64,000 bases of DNA, from NCBI RefSeq assembly GCF_028769735.1, contig NC_088170.1, positions 66,813,085-66,877,084 of the forward strand. The letters run 5' to 3'. The translations under genes were made by a program, and so were the position numbers. This document shows positions 46,177-59,214 of the stretch, in pieces (the stretch's first letter is position 1; each line of letters starts with the position of its first letter). The notes beneath the pieces are model-generated. The model did no database searches. It was not told the origin of the DNA and was given only the letters and a program-made list of their open reading frames with translations. Source of the DNA: Zonotrichia leucophrys gambelii (Eukaryota; Chordata; Aves; Passeriformes; Passerellidae).

Positions 46177-49100
46177 GCATGGGGAAAGGGGAACAATCCC
46201 TTTTGGTGACAAACTCAGCTTAATCATTATATCAAGTTACACACAAAGTTATCAGGGTACAAATTCCTCAATTGCCCCTTAGCTCTGCAGCAGGGCAGTT
46301 GTAGCTAAGATACAGAAATACAGTCACAGGCAGTTTCCAGTGATATGCATGAATGTAGGAGGGGACATATTTTCCATTACTGTTGATTTAAAAATATGAG
46401 CCAAAATAGTTTTCAATTTTGTCTGTGCTGTTTGGTGCACAATCATGATCACCCTGTTAAAAAAAAAAATGAAACTTTTTTTTTGTCCTTCCCTCTCCTG
46501 TAACTCAACTGCATAAACAAAACAGAAGGCGAAGAAATTTGTCTCATCATTTTAGCTGCTAAAATATTTGGTGTTTCTTTAGAGGTTATTGCCTCGGCTT
46601 CCTCTGTAGTCAGCAGACAGAGATAACTTCAGAAGAAAATAATTCCATGTGTATCAGACGTGTGTCCTAGTGAGGGATCAGCTGTCCCTGCAGAAAGCTC
46701 ATTTACTCCCCATGGTAACTTCTAGATGGTTGAAGTTACAGTAAACGAATCCAAGCTGAGTGACTGTACAGGCGAGTTAATGAAGGTGTGTAAGCACAAA
46801 GTTCTGACAAATGCTCAGAGAAATACTGAAAGATTAAAGAGGCAGGTTTAAAAAATACATTAATCCTTCAGTAACAGGAGTCTTAGGTGCTATTCGTAGC
46901 AAAAGCTGCGAGAAATGTAAGAAATGTTTTATAAAGTTGATGGTGCATTTTAACAAGCTGATATCATCTGCAGATCATCAGTGTTGACAAGGTTCCTAAA
47001 AAGTGTTTTCAGCTCTGTATTTTCTTTCTTTTTTACTGAATAATTTTTTTAACGGCTATAAAAAGTTAGAAAATACCTTGTAAAGAATTACACACCTGCT
47101 GTTTTTAGTAAGAAAGTTCAACAAATTGGTAACTAAGGTAAAGGAGATTATACTAGAAATCAGGTACTTAAATTCTAATCAGGCTTCTTACAAACTTCAT
47201 GTTTTCTATATCTTTGCTTTCTAACAGAGAGAAACACCATTATCCTTTGAGGGCTGATGCAGAACAGGAATCCTATCTAGCACTATATTTAAGCAAAGAA
47301 ATATAATTATTTAGAGTTCATATAGACTTAGTGCACAAATAGCATTGATGTTATCTCACCTAGATTTTTTTTTAAAATCCCAGTTTTTCATCTCAAGTAG
47401 CAAGAATTACTCATTTTATTAATCTCTAGACAGTCTGATGAAAATAAGACTGGTTATCTTGCTGATATAGTAGATGCCAGGAAAAGAAAAACCATCGTGA
47501 TACAAAAGCATAGATTTTGAGCAAGTTTCAATGAAATAAGGGAATTGCCATGAGAAGCAAAGACTCAGGCTGAGAAAATGCTGTTCCTTGCTTAGGAATG
47601 TTCTGCCTGCGATTACAAAGAAGCACAAAGGTATTTTGGTATCCACTCTGACATGCTCATTTGTATGGAAAGTGATCAAAGGCATGACAATAAGTGAATC
47701 AAACACAGCAACCAACTAATGAACTGTGCTGGTCTAGAAGCCAAAATATCCTTAGGGGGAAAAAAGTCAACATTTAATTATAAATTAATATATCATGCCA
47801 GTTGGATGTGGTGGTGATTCTCAGCTAAGATCCTGACACTCAGATTTCTCCTCTCATTTACACTCAATATCATCCCACCACCCGCGGCCACTCAACCTCA
47901 GGAGTTATCTCCTCAAATCTTGCAGGATTAGTGGGATATGTGGGATATACAGCTTGGAGAGTGTGTGCTCAGCATCCCTCTCTGTGAGACAAAGCACCAG
48001 AGTGGATGAATTTCACTAGGCAGTCTGATCCTGTGTGTCAAGCCTGAGGTAATGTCTATGTTATCACAAGACAAGAGGCTGCTGAAAAGTGTCTCTAATA
48101 AGGAAGTGCAGTGGAAAGTTGGCAACATGTTGTTCTTAAAAATCTGCATCGTTTGATATGGAATGCTATATCTATATTAGATAGGGGATCTTGGCTGATT
48201 TTCAAAAGGATAATTAGATCCCTACCACTGAGACAGAAGTCGCCTTCACTTCCCATCCTAAAAGGTGTGGTTTAAGCAGCTCCCAAAGTTTACTCTGAGT
48301 CAGCGGATGGAAAAAATTCCTTAAATATATAACCCTTTCTGATGCATGGGTTCTGTGAAGATGCCTCACAGTTTCTTGATCCTGTCCAATTTTAAGGCAT
48401 TTTTGCTTGTCAAAATGTCAAATAGGTATGAAAATCTCACCTGCATATGCCCCTGGATCTACCTACACATAAACAACATGCAGATAGTAACAGGTGGTGC
48501 TCAGTGCTGTGGTTCTGCAGCACAATATCCACAATAGAGATGACAGGTTTTTCTATGAATGTAGCACTTAGTAGGGCAAATGATTCAGAAAGAAAAGCTG
48601 TTAAAATCGGAGTGACCAAAGAACACATGGCAATTTTAAACCATTAAAGAAATGGCTTTCACTTTCTATGGGAATGATGGGTTCTTCCATTCATATGTGG
48701 GTTAGTATAACTATGGGCTGACCAAAATCCTGTCAAAACTAGAAAAGTGGACTACTTTTTAAGTTTAGTTCCTATCAGATTAGAAAAAGAAGCAAGAGTA
48801 ATAAAAGGAATACCTGAAGTGTCAGGACTTTAGCAGAAGAATACAGGAACAGCAATGGGCATATGTGGAAAGTGCCCGATTTACAAATTTGAATGGGTTA
48901 ATTGAGGAATAATTGTGGAAGCACATGGGCCAACTCTGATTCTGTTCCAAAACTCAGAGAATTACTGTGCTGCTCCCTCTATGAACAGAGGGCACGCCTT
49001 GCCCCAGGAAGGGTGGTTCCCGTATATCAACACTCAGTGCCTATCACAGAAGATATTTCTTCTTTGCTGTGTCTATTTATTGCACCAAACACAAATCAGC

Positions 49101-50649
49101 AGAGATGACTCTATGTGGAATCACATGTAGAAACAGCAGAGAAAGAAGCTTCCATCAGGGATTTTAGTGCTTTGGTCTTGGCTAGGCTTTTTTCTTTTTT
49201 CTAGGCTTTTTCATAGATAGCTGCTACTTGCTGACTGTCACCTCCTCATTATGCCTCATGACAAGCAGCAATCAGAAAAGTTTGTTCAAAGCTCTACCCT
49301 ACATCTGCACTGGGCTCCAACAAAGGGCAGCTCAAGGGGAGGGGCAGCATTCTTGCTGATATCTGTCCAAATGCTCAGCCTGCCTGAGGCGGTCCCATCG
49401 CATCCCATCGGCTGCATTTTTCTGCACTGAAAGGTCATTGATAATTACAGAGCAGGGCCCTGTAATTTTTCATTCAGGAATTAAGTAACAATAATTGCTA
49501 AATATCACTTGGGAGAAGAAAGGGGTAGATTGAGTACATAAAGGCCATGCTCAAGAAACAGAACATATCTATCAAAGGAAATAATTCTCTGAAGTTATAA
49601 CTGTAGACAGTGAAAACTTAAATGGTAGGTCTGACATGAATTGGTTTCCATGAGAAATACAGAAGGAAGAAAATGCACATGAAAAAACACATGAAATGTC
49701 CTATCTTCTGCTAAAGACAACTTTTAGACCTGGCTTGTATAGAGAGCATTTTAACAACACCCATATGAGTGTTTGAAGAGCTGGTGGCTCAATGTGGGTG
49801 GAAGGTAATTGAGCATCTGACACCGTTTGGAATGTCCATTTATGGACAGTTTAAGGATCCTATTAGAATTACTGAATTCCCAATATGTGCAATATCGTAA
49901 TGATAGAGTCAGATTTTCAGGCTCAAGTATGTCTGAGGTTTTCTAGGCTCCTTTTGCACACCACTTTTTTTCCCCTGAGACATGAAATGTTAGCTTGCTT
50001 GTGTCCAGTTCAAATGGCATCTCAAACTTCGCTTTCTGTTTGTTGCCATTTTGGTACTATTATGTTTTTCTTGCTTGCTGCATTCCCATGCATTCAGTGC
50101 AATTCCCTTCAATTTCATACCTCCTGCAGCCTTGCCTATCGCCTCTCTTCACACCTTCATTTTCTCTGCTACCCTGCATCCACCTTCTTCTGCCCTCCCA
50201 CTTTCACTGCCATACAAACTTTAAAGCAAATTCACCCCATTTTCCTCTTTAAAATTCACCTTTAACATATTTACAAAAAGCTTGCCACATGCTAGCACAG
50301 CTATTCAGCATGTTGACCGAAGAGCCTCATTATTTCTTCATATTTCCCTGCTGAGCATTTGTGTTTGTAAAATGCACATTTTTCTTGGGGGCGCCGAGTG
50401 TCTTTCTGTTTTCTTTGTGATTTGTTTTGTCCAGCTAACAACCTGCTTTAAATGTTCCATTTGTTTCCATTTTGTGGTGTCTTTTACCTTCAGGTTCACA
50501 TAAAATACACCAGAAAAACAAATTATTAGTTCTGGTTCAGGGCTGTCAGGGAGGACTCATCTGTTTGTATCACTATCCACCCAAACAGGACACCCATGAG
50601 TAAAGAGCTGGATATAATGCATTGGAATCAGTCTAACTGGAATACCTGC
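46177..50649. other. Unique non-coding DNA
   Basis: About 4.5 kb without a gene or repeat I recognise. 49380-49520 contains a TAATTACAG/CTGTAATT inverted pair and other homeodomain-type cores. 50280-50510 has a CpG-containing GGGGGCGCCGAG. Open frames are at most 126 codons. Confidence 0.5.
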
Positions 50650-51085
50650 TTATAAAATAGGAAACAGTCCACTGGGCCACTGAATCCAATATGCTCATCA
50701 CAGGCACCCACACCATATAATCCCTTTCAAAAACTATTTAATACCCCTTCTTAAAACCTACTAGATTCCCCATTTCCTTTATTATTCTTTCTGGAAGACT
50801 GTTTCAGAATCTCACTCACCAGAGGATTAGAAAACTTATCTAATTTCCAGCCTCAATTTATTCATGGGCAATTTATAACTATTTGTTCTTGGACCAACAT
50901 TGTTCTTTAGTTTAAGCAGTTTTTTCTCCCTGGTGTTTACCCACCTGATAAGTTTATAGAGAGCAATCACATCCTGTCTTTTTCTGTGTTTTGCAAGGCT
51001 AAACAAGCCAAACTCTCTTTGTGTCCTTCTGCAAGGAAATGCTCTCTCCTGTGCTCATCCTGACAGCTGCTGGTGCCTGCCCATG
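50650..51085 (-). mobile_element. Ancient CR1 LINE 3' fragment
   Basis: The blocks fit an old CR1 type shared with crocodilians and turtles rather than the young avian types. They include ATAATCCCTTTCAAAAACTA, GGAAGACTGTTTCAGAATCT, ATCTAATTTCCAGCCTCAAT, TTTGTTCTTGGACCAACATT, TTTATAGAGAGCAATCACAT and GGCTAAACAAGCCAAACTCT. Reverse complement, so minus orientation. Non-coding 3' UTR with the very end of ORF2. Confidence 0.85.
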
Positions 51086-54000
51086 GCTGAGAGCACCTTC
51101 CTCACACAGCAGGGATCAGAGATGCATTCTCTTCTCCTAGAGAGGCCTAAACTGCATGGAAAATGGCAATAACAGCAGAAATAATTCTCCTCAAAACCTT
51201 TTCTAAACTTTTATTTAACCACCCCAATAACACCAGTGTCCCTCTTTAACTTTTTTCATAGTTCTCATCTTACTATGAGATGAGAACTATGAAAAAGTTC
51301 ATAGTTCTTTCCCTATTTTACCCACTTAGTCTCTTTTTACCTGACCTTCCTTACAGTTTCTATATCAGTTCCACCTTTTTCCAACAGAATAATGATTTTC
51401 CATCTATTACCAGAGGAAACAGTTTAGTAAATTTCAAATTCCTCTTAACTAGACAGATATCTTGCCACTGACAATACTATATTTGTGTAGTATTTTTAAT
51501 TTTCCCTTTCCTTCATAAATTTTTCTGCTATTTTCTGCCAAATAGTTCCTCAACTATGACGCCATTTCAAATTTATGGTTTTCCAAAATCCATTTCTTAA
51601 TTATAGGATTAACTATAACTATTTCCTATATATATTGTACTTAACAGGTGCCTCGTGTGATTGTACATGTTGTTACTATTAGAGTTGTGTGTTAGTAATT
51701 ATGTCAAAGTGGCCTCTCAGCTGGGGATTTGTTTCTCATCTTTTCCAGCTGCAACTTTTAATTTTAAGATCATAATTTTTATTAAGGAGTCTTTCTTTGC
51801 CTCTGTATTCTGTGCCTGGGATCCAAACAGATCTCAAGGTTTTGGGCATTTTGTGCTAAGTAGGAGTTTTTATAAGGATTTTCTCAGATTTGTTTGTCAG
51901 TTGCTCAAAATCATCAATTCAAATCCTGCATGTAATTTCAAACCTTTTCCCTTTTTAACCTTTACAATGGTCAGTGTCAAAATTTGACAAATATTTCATC
52001 TGATTCACTCTTAGGAAGTGTATCTGGCACAGTCAGAATGAAGAGAAGACCCACAGATGATTAAAAAGTGCAAAAATATATCTGCTTTTTATTTATTTTC
52101 TAGCTCTGCGTTACTAAGTCAATACAAGAGGGACCTAATTTCTCCACTAACCTTGTCTAATGAAGATTGAAATTTAATAAACATGCAAGAAAGCTGCATC
52201 ACCATGAACTAAGAGACTTCAAAATATGACATTTAGTTCATTATTTATTAACCTATCCCCCAGGAACATGACAGAGGGAATGCAGACTATCCATATTAGA
52301 AGCTGTTTCATCTCTACGAGATAATGGAGGCCCTATTTCCTTTGCACAAGATTTATATACTAAGGAGGAAATGAGATGCAAAATTTATACCACTTGTGAT
52401 TCCTTTTTTCCCATAGAAGGTAGAAAGAGCATTCCCTTACAGACTGAATGTGGTTAGAGTTGTAGGCTTTAAAAGTACATGTTTATAAAAATCAGAATTT
52501 CCTATCCCGGAAAAAATTAACAAATGTACATATGGTAAAACAAAAGCAATAGAGAAATATCCCTTTAGATATTAAAATACTTTAGAAAATACACAGTTAA
52601 AAGAATAGAGACTAGACACTTAAATGTGTTAAACCAACTCTATTTACCAAAATTTAGAGAATAAATGAGCTATAAAAATCACCTCCAGACACACATAGAA
52701 ATTACACTTCTGATGCAGTATGGCTACTCCTACTTCTCCTCAATGTATTTAGTTTTTGTTTCCTGGTTTAAAAGTAATTCAAGATTCACTCTGATGAGCA
52801 TCACAATTACTGAATGTAACCATAAAGCAGAATAATTTTTACTCATTCTGAAATGAGTGAACTTTAGCAGTGTGACCAGGGTCAGAGCCTGGCACACCCT
52901 ATTAAATTCCATATCTGCAGTTTCCAAATTACTGACTCTGTCCTGCAAACTGAGCCCAAATAGCAAATTCTGTGCCTAATGGCAGTACCCCCAAAATCTG
53001 CAGAGTTTCAGCAAAAAGGAGAAAAACATTTGCTGACATGCATTAAATGCAGAGAACAGTTCACAGTGCTAACATTTTTGGAAGCAATTCTGTGCTAAGT
53101 TGTTGCTAAGTAGACCTGGCATCTCAAACAAAATACATCTTGCATCATTAAAAGACAAGTTCTAAAATGAATTTGAGCCATTAGAAATGAGTTCATGTGT
53201 CCATGTGTGCCAGACTTCCTTCTTGTTACAGGGAATGATCTACAAAATAAAAACTCATTCCACTAAACTGCTTTGATTCTAAGGCCTGTGAATATACCTG
53301 GCTTACTTTTTCTCATTGTCAATGAAAATGAGACAGCAAATTAAAGGTACAATTGTAAGAAAAAGTTACAAAGGCAGGACACGAATTACTTTAATACCTT
53401 ACCAACTGAGCCACTGGTACTTCACAATTCATGAACAAATTTCCTATTACTACAGAGTCATGCTTTTATTGACTGGTATAAATACACCATTTGTATCTTT
53501 TTTCATCCTGCTGTGTTTCTATTTTATTGGAAGTGTCCTGTAACAGGTATAACATCAGCTCAGATTACCAAGAAATCTATAAAATAGCTTCCTGCTACTA
53601 CCTTTGGTGCAGATTGAAAGAATACATTATGATCCCACTGAGTAAATGATAAAAGCTGTTATTCACAGGCAAACATGATTTATCCTCACCTGTTCAAGAT
53701 TCTGAATGTACCCACTTTATTATTAAATTATGAAAACATTTCACTCACATTGATTAGGAACACAGATACATTATTAAAGAGAGGCTATTAGGAAGCATGT
53801 GTTTCAAATTTAAGTCCTGAGGTTTGTGACTCATGGCAGGACCACAAATATTTCATGCAAATGGGAGTGGACAGATACAGCTTCATAAATGTTCCATTGT
53901 GGCACCAGAAATACATGATAACATTTTTTTATTATTGATTATAAATTTGAAAATGACATTGCCTGGTTCAAATTAAGTTTTCACTCAGTGCAGCTTGTAC

Positions 54001-56784
54001 ATTAAATACAGGGAAAATTGTAAAAGAAAATTGGATTTTAAAAAATGATGATTTCTATTTCTTTAATAGAGAAGAGCCTTGTTTTTTTTCTCCTCTGGTA
54101 CACTCTTGGGTCATAAGACAACCCTTTCAAGACATCTTTCTCTTATGACTAGTTGCAGGAGTAATTTCTCTGTAAAGTTGCTGAGTATTTTTTCAACATG
54201 TAGGATAATTAATTAGAGCCATGAAAGGTAAGAACACAAATGGGGTCTATTGATCTTAGTACAATATATGATGGCTAAAATAGTGAAAAACATTTAATTT
54301 TAAACAAATCACGTTCTTAACAAAAACAACAGGTCGCAACCTGAGAGGTTTGAAAACCTTACGATGGGAACCTCTTAGTCAACACCAGACTTAGCATATT
54401 TGTCCCTCCACTCACCAAATACAAAAGATACAATAATGTCATTATGAAAACAATTGGACAAGCATTTGGATGAAATCTGAGTGATATTATCTCAGAGAGG
54501 CTCAGAATTGAAGGGTTGATAGAAAATGTCTGTAACTGTGGTTGTTTGTATATGTATGCACATTTATTTTTTATATTAAAAAGGGAAGCATATGGAAAAA
54601 TATTATGCTGAATGCTGCTGCCCTGTGTACTGAATAATTTATGTCCTCCCTGTCTTCTTCTGGTTCCCTTCACACTAATGACTGGTTTAATGCTGATGTA
54701 CATCAATTTACAACATAACAATGTAGCTTTGGATTGCTTTCAAGTCCAGATTGCTTTAAAAAGCAATAAGAATACATGGAGGCATAAGAGCTTTGCAACT
54801 AGCAGTGACAGGACTCATACCAGGCCTTGGACAAACTCTGCATTATTAGTTGTGAGTTCTTTCTGGTTTTATTGAAGTTATCTTTTTAATATTGCATTAG
54901 TTTTGAAGGGCAAAATGTGAAAAATATTTTTTTGTATTTTCTTTTGCAGAAAAGCTGCTCAGAAGCTGCCTGTATTCACCTTAACTCCTTGCCTCCTACC
55001 TGGTTTATATCTAATATCATCAAAATATTTTGTGTTCTTTCATCTAAATGCTGACTATTAAAATCCTTGCTGGGCACTTAAAGTAGATAAAATGATGATG
55101 TTTGCAATGCCCAGTGGTGAAATTTTACTAATACCCATGCTATCTCTGTAATTTTTACAATTATCTGATGAAGTCTAGTGACCCTTTGCCTCTCTTGCTT
55201 TTTTGATATGGAATCTTCTAAATCCACTTGATGAGAACCCTGGAAGTTATGTCTTAACTGTCCCTTCACAAATGCAAGATAAAAACCTTTAGTTCAACCA
55301 ATAAAAGGGTGAAATACTGCTCATCATTTAAAGGTTCATCTTTGTTATATAAAATCCTAACAAAGCTGATTTGCTATGAACTGAGATGTATTATATTTAC
55401 AATGATTTTATGAACAGTAGTAACAATTTATTGTTCCTTTGGTAGAGTACAAAGAGAACACTAAAAGTCACACATAATGCTTGGAACTAACCTTAATCTC
55501 TGAAAGGGGCTGGAAGTACAATCTTGTTCATTTCAATGATGATAGGGTAAAGTATATAGTTTATTGCTTTTAAGCTCATTTAATTCACCTGGCTTTCAGC
55601 AAAGAGGTCTTGCAAGGTGTCACAGCAAAACCACAAAAGGTGTGTGTTATTTCCAGACTGGTGATGTGAATGCCACAGCAATCCTGCGCAAGACTGTCAC
55701 AAAACAGGTGGTGTAGTGGATGCAAGCCATCTTTAGCAGAGTAACATTTTTACTCCATTTAACCTATTTTCTCCTCACTCAGAAAGATGAATGTCAGATT
55801 GTGAACCTGCCACTGAAAGGGAAAAGAATGCACAGGTTTGGACAGGGCACTGTGTGTTGGTTTAAAAGTGTTCAACCCATTAAGCACATCCTAGAGCTGA
55901 AGGCAAAGTGAAATATCCTCCCCTTTTCCCCCTTCTGCTGTGTCCATTGTGGTGGTGTGATGCACATCTTACTCCATCACAGCCCATCCCCTGAGGACCC
56001 AGGGCAGGAGCCATTTGGGTCACTTGAGTTTTGGTTGTGCTCTGCATGGCAGGAGGAGTGTGATGGAGGGCTGGTAGAGGCACAAGGTATCTGAGTTATT
56101 CTATGTAAAGAAAGGTTAAGTGGAAGAGAAGACAGGTAACTGTCTCCTCAGAGTAATGAACTGGCAATTCACACCTAAGGTCGATACTAAGCAGGGTGCA
56201 GAAGTACAGTATTGCCTTGTTGTCATTCAGATATTTTTATATGACAGGAAAATTACACTATTTAGGCTGGGGCAGTGCAGGAGAAAATCAAGCTATCATT
56301 ACCAGTCTCGAGTTTTTTATTACTCTTGGACTTGTGTGGGAGAGCAAAAATGCTCTTTCTGTGGGCTGAAAATTATTTACTGTGTGATCATTCTTTCATC
56401 ATTATTTTCCCTCATGCTGAAGCACAGTAGTTTAAACTGTATTGTTTAAAAAACTATAATACCCTTTTGGTAAGGAAAATTCTTGTCTCTCTTCTACCTA
56501 AAAAATGACATCAGGAGTGCAATTTTTCACATTCCACAGGGATGGCAATAAGGACTTCACTCACTTCAAAAGGAGATTTTGGAGCCAAATATTCATCCAA
56601 TGCAATTCTGGCAGGACACACTTAATGAAACAGGGTGGTTTATCCTAGCCAAGGATCTTGCCTTTCTCAAAAGTGAATCTTTCTAGGGTTATGTGACTTG
56701 GTAAATCCAGTTATGTGTATTGCCAATGGGAAAACCAAAGTATCTCTACACTACTCTATCTAAAGATCTGAACATAAAAGGGTG
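51086..56784. other. Unique AT-rich non-coding DNA
   Basis: About 5.7 kb with no gene or interspersed repeat recognised. It begins shortly after an ancient CR1 and contains the quasi-palindrome at 51248-51299. Open frames are at most 120 codons without a family. Confidence 0.5.
51248..51299. repeat. Quasi-palindrome, 22-23-bp arms
   Basis: The left arm (51248-51270, AAC then a T6 run and CATAGTTCTCATCT) pairs with the right arm (51278-51299, AGATGAGAACTATG then A5 and GTT) except for one extra T. The spacer is 7 bases (TACTATG). A further direct copy of CATAGTTCT follows at 51300. Confidence 0.95.
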
Positions 56785-57661
56785 GCTAAGGGCAAATTTG
56801 CATGCTTGAAAGGGACAGAAATCAGGATAAATGTAGAATAAGTAGAAAAGATAAGTGAAGCATCCCAGGGGTTAATGTTGAGGCCAGTGATGTGCAGCAG
56901 CTTTATCAATGGCCTGGTTAATGAGACAAAGTGCACACTGGACAAATTTACAGGTGTTATAGAACTGGGAGGAGTGATGGACACACCAGTTGGTTGTGGT
57001 GCCATTCAGAAAAACCTCAGCAGGCTGGAGAGATGGGACAACTTGAACCTCATAAAGACACTGAGAGCCCTGCACACAGAGACGAGCAATTCCACATACC
57101 AACACATGCTGGTTGGGTCCAAACAGTTGGAAAACAGCTTGGAAAAGAAGCACCTGTGGGTGCTGTGGACCACCACGCTGACCATGAGCCTATGGTGCAC
57201 TCTGGTGGCAAACCAGGCTGTTGGTTTCCCCATCTGCAGTGGGCAGAACGTGTCCAGCAGGTCCAGGGAGGAGATCCTGCCCCTCTGCTCAGCAGTGGGG
57301 GCACCTCTGGAGTGCTGTGCACAGCTCTGTGCTTCCCAGAACAAGACAGACATTGACATTGACACTGGAGGAAGTCCAGCAAAAGGCCGTTGAGATGCTT
57401 AAGGAATTGGAACATCTCCTAAACACAGAAAGGCTGAGAGAGCTGAGGTTATCCAGCCTGGAGAAAAGAAGGCTCAGGTGACTGGAGAACAAGAAGCCAC
57501 AGACCCATACTGAAGTACAGGAGATTCCATTTAAACTCTTTTACTGTGAGTGTCATGAAAATGGAAGAGGTTGCCCAGAAAGGTTGTGGAGTCAAAAACA
57601 TTTCCGGGCATAATCTTGGATCATCTACAATGACTGACTCTGTTTTGAGCAGGGGATTTAA
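56785..57661 (+). mobile_element. CR1 LINE, ORF2 C-terminal part and 3' UTR (host of nested CR1)
   Basis: Contains ORF2 sequence (see the pseudogene entry), then the 3' UTR: GAAGTACAGGAGATTCCATT, CTCTTTTACTGTGAGTGTC, GGTTGCCCAGAAAGGTTGTG and TTTTGAGCAGGGGATTTA. It is interrupted there by a minus-strand CR1. Its last ~50 bases (ATCTCTTTCAACGTCAAC, CCAGTGATTCTG) reappear at 57803-57856. Joined, the flanks read as an unbroken CR1 tail. Confidence 0.93.
56875..57480 (+). pseudogene. CR1 ORF2 reverse-transcriptase relic
   Basis: ORF2 of CR1 encodes an endonuclease/reverse transcriptase used for target-primed retrotransposition. Here only part of the polymerase region and the C-terminus are left. 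One frame (56875-57393) shows SFINGLVNETKCTLDKF, VIELGGVMDTPVGCGAIQ, SRLERWDNLNLI and SREEILPLCSAV in the family order. The frame then shifts, and the end appears in another frame as LRELRLSSLEKRRLR (57221-57481). The family's catalytic FADD motif reads FTGV here, so the two metal-binding aspartates are gone. The relic lies inside a 5'-truncated element, has at least one frameshift and cannot give an active enzyme. Confidence 0.9.
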
Positions 57662-57802
57662 TAGAATAGAATCATAGCATGGTTTTGGATGGAAGGGACC
57701 TTGAAGGTTATTTTTGTTCCAACCCCTCTGCCATGGGCAGAGACAACTTCCACCAGACCAGGCTGCTCAGAACCCCATCCAACCTGGACCTGAACAATTC
57801 CA
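57662..57802 (-). mobile_element. CR1 LINE 3' fragment nested in another CR1
   Basis: TAGAATAGAATCATAGCATG, TTTTGGATGGAAGGGACCTT, CCAACCCCTCTGCCATGGGC, GACCAGGCTGCTCAGAACCC and CCATCCAACCTGGACCTGAA form a young-type CR1 3' end in reverse complement. It sits inside the tail of the plus-strand CR1 on either side, so it inserted later. Confidence 0.93.
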
Positions 57803-57856
57803 AGTCAACTAAAAGGTGTCCAGATCTCTTTCAACGTCAACTATCCAGTGATTCTG
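57803..57856 (+). mobile_element. CR1 LINE terminal piece (right of nested insertion)
   Basis: GTCAACTAAAAGGTGTCCAG, ATCTCTTTCAACGTCAAC and TATCCAGTGATTCTG match the last ~55 bases of the host CR1 at 56785-57661, with its terminal octamer retained. Confidence 0.85.
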
Positions 57857-59189
57857 CAACACAAAATCTTTAATGTGAGGAAAATGTGATTTAATTTTAT
57901 CATCTCAGGTTTAATTCCTTCTTCCTAATGTTTTATTATCCCAAAGACATTTGCATTGAAGAATGTCCAAAGCAGAATCTGCATGAGTCATTTCAGGTTT
58001 CAAAATCCCATATGCTGAAATATGGCAACATTTCCCTTTAAAAGAAGGGACAACACAGACCTGTACAAATCTACTCCTCTGATAGACAACATCAATGACA
58101 ATTTTAAAGAATTTAATGAAGTTTAGGATGACAATATCAGTTAATGTATAATTACAAACTGTAGAAAGCAGAATACTTGATACAAGCTTAATTTGTTAGA
58201 ACGTGTTTTGCAGCCATAGAAAATTTACTAGATATATAGCCAAATTTGGTTGAAGTTAAATTAGGCATGCATCTTGATTCTTGGTTAAATTTTTTCTGCT
58301 GCATCCTCCTAAATGGGTATAAGTAATAATAATAAAAAAGCTGGTACAAGCTGAAGCCTGCAGCTTATATCCCATTATAAATTTCACTTCAGATTTTCTA
58401 AACTAATTGTTAAATTTAGAACTAGCAATTAGCACTGCACAACATTTACCAACAGAATTAACTGTATCGCTTGCTATCAAGCTCAATTACATTTTCAAAT
58501 GTCCCAGACTGGTAGCTCTGATGCATTCTAAGGAAATAAAACCTAGAAATGGGCCAACAGCAAATTGTTGTGACAAGATTCACAATAGGAAATGTTTTTT
58601 TTCTGTTTCTGCTTTGGGTAAAAGTGCTGTTGTATGGGTTAAAAATGCAATCTTACTGGAGCAGTGTGAAATTTTATCGCAGGTTGGTGGAAATAAAATG
58701 TAAATAGTTACTTTATGACAGTTCCACCACTTGAGAATTCTATGTAGCAACTTGATAGTTTTGAGGAGTCCTTATTAGCAAGTACATGAACATTGCCAGG
58801 AGATGCTACCTGGTGTTGCTTTTTAGTGTGATAGGGTATGAATCTGAGAACTTCAAAAGATATTCTCAACAAACAGCCAAGCCTACAGAGCAACTCACAG
58901 CTGGATTTCCTGCTGTGTTTACTTACTAGAGCCAACCCTTAGGAAGCTTTTGCTCTGAAACTGTATCAAGACTAAAATTCAAAGCCACTTACTCCTGATA
59001 AACCATTCAGAAGCACAGAGTTGAACTAAATTCACTTGCTTCCAAGGCAGAAGGAGTGAAAGGCATTAAAGTTGCATTAAGATGAGCCAGTCATACTTTG
59101 ATGCAATTATATCTGCTGGTTTAACAGGTTCTCAGTGGGAAAGAGCTCTCTAGAGATGCTGCTGAGGTGTGGTTCCCAATAGCCATCAC
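57857..59189. other. Unique AT-rich non-coding DNA
   Basis: No gene or repeat recognised. The longest open frame is 98 codons (58407-58703) with no domain. Confidence 0.5.
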
Positions 59190-59214
59190 AGATATGATTC
59201 CACCCTCACCTGCC

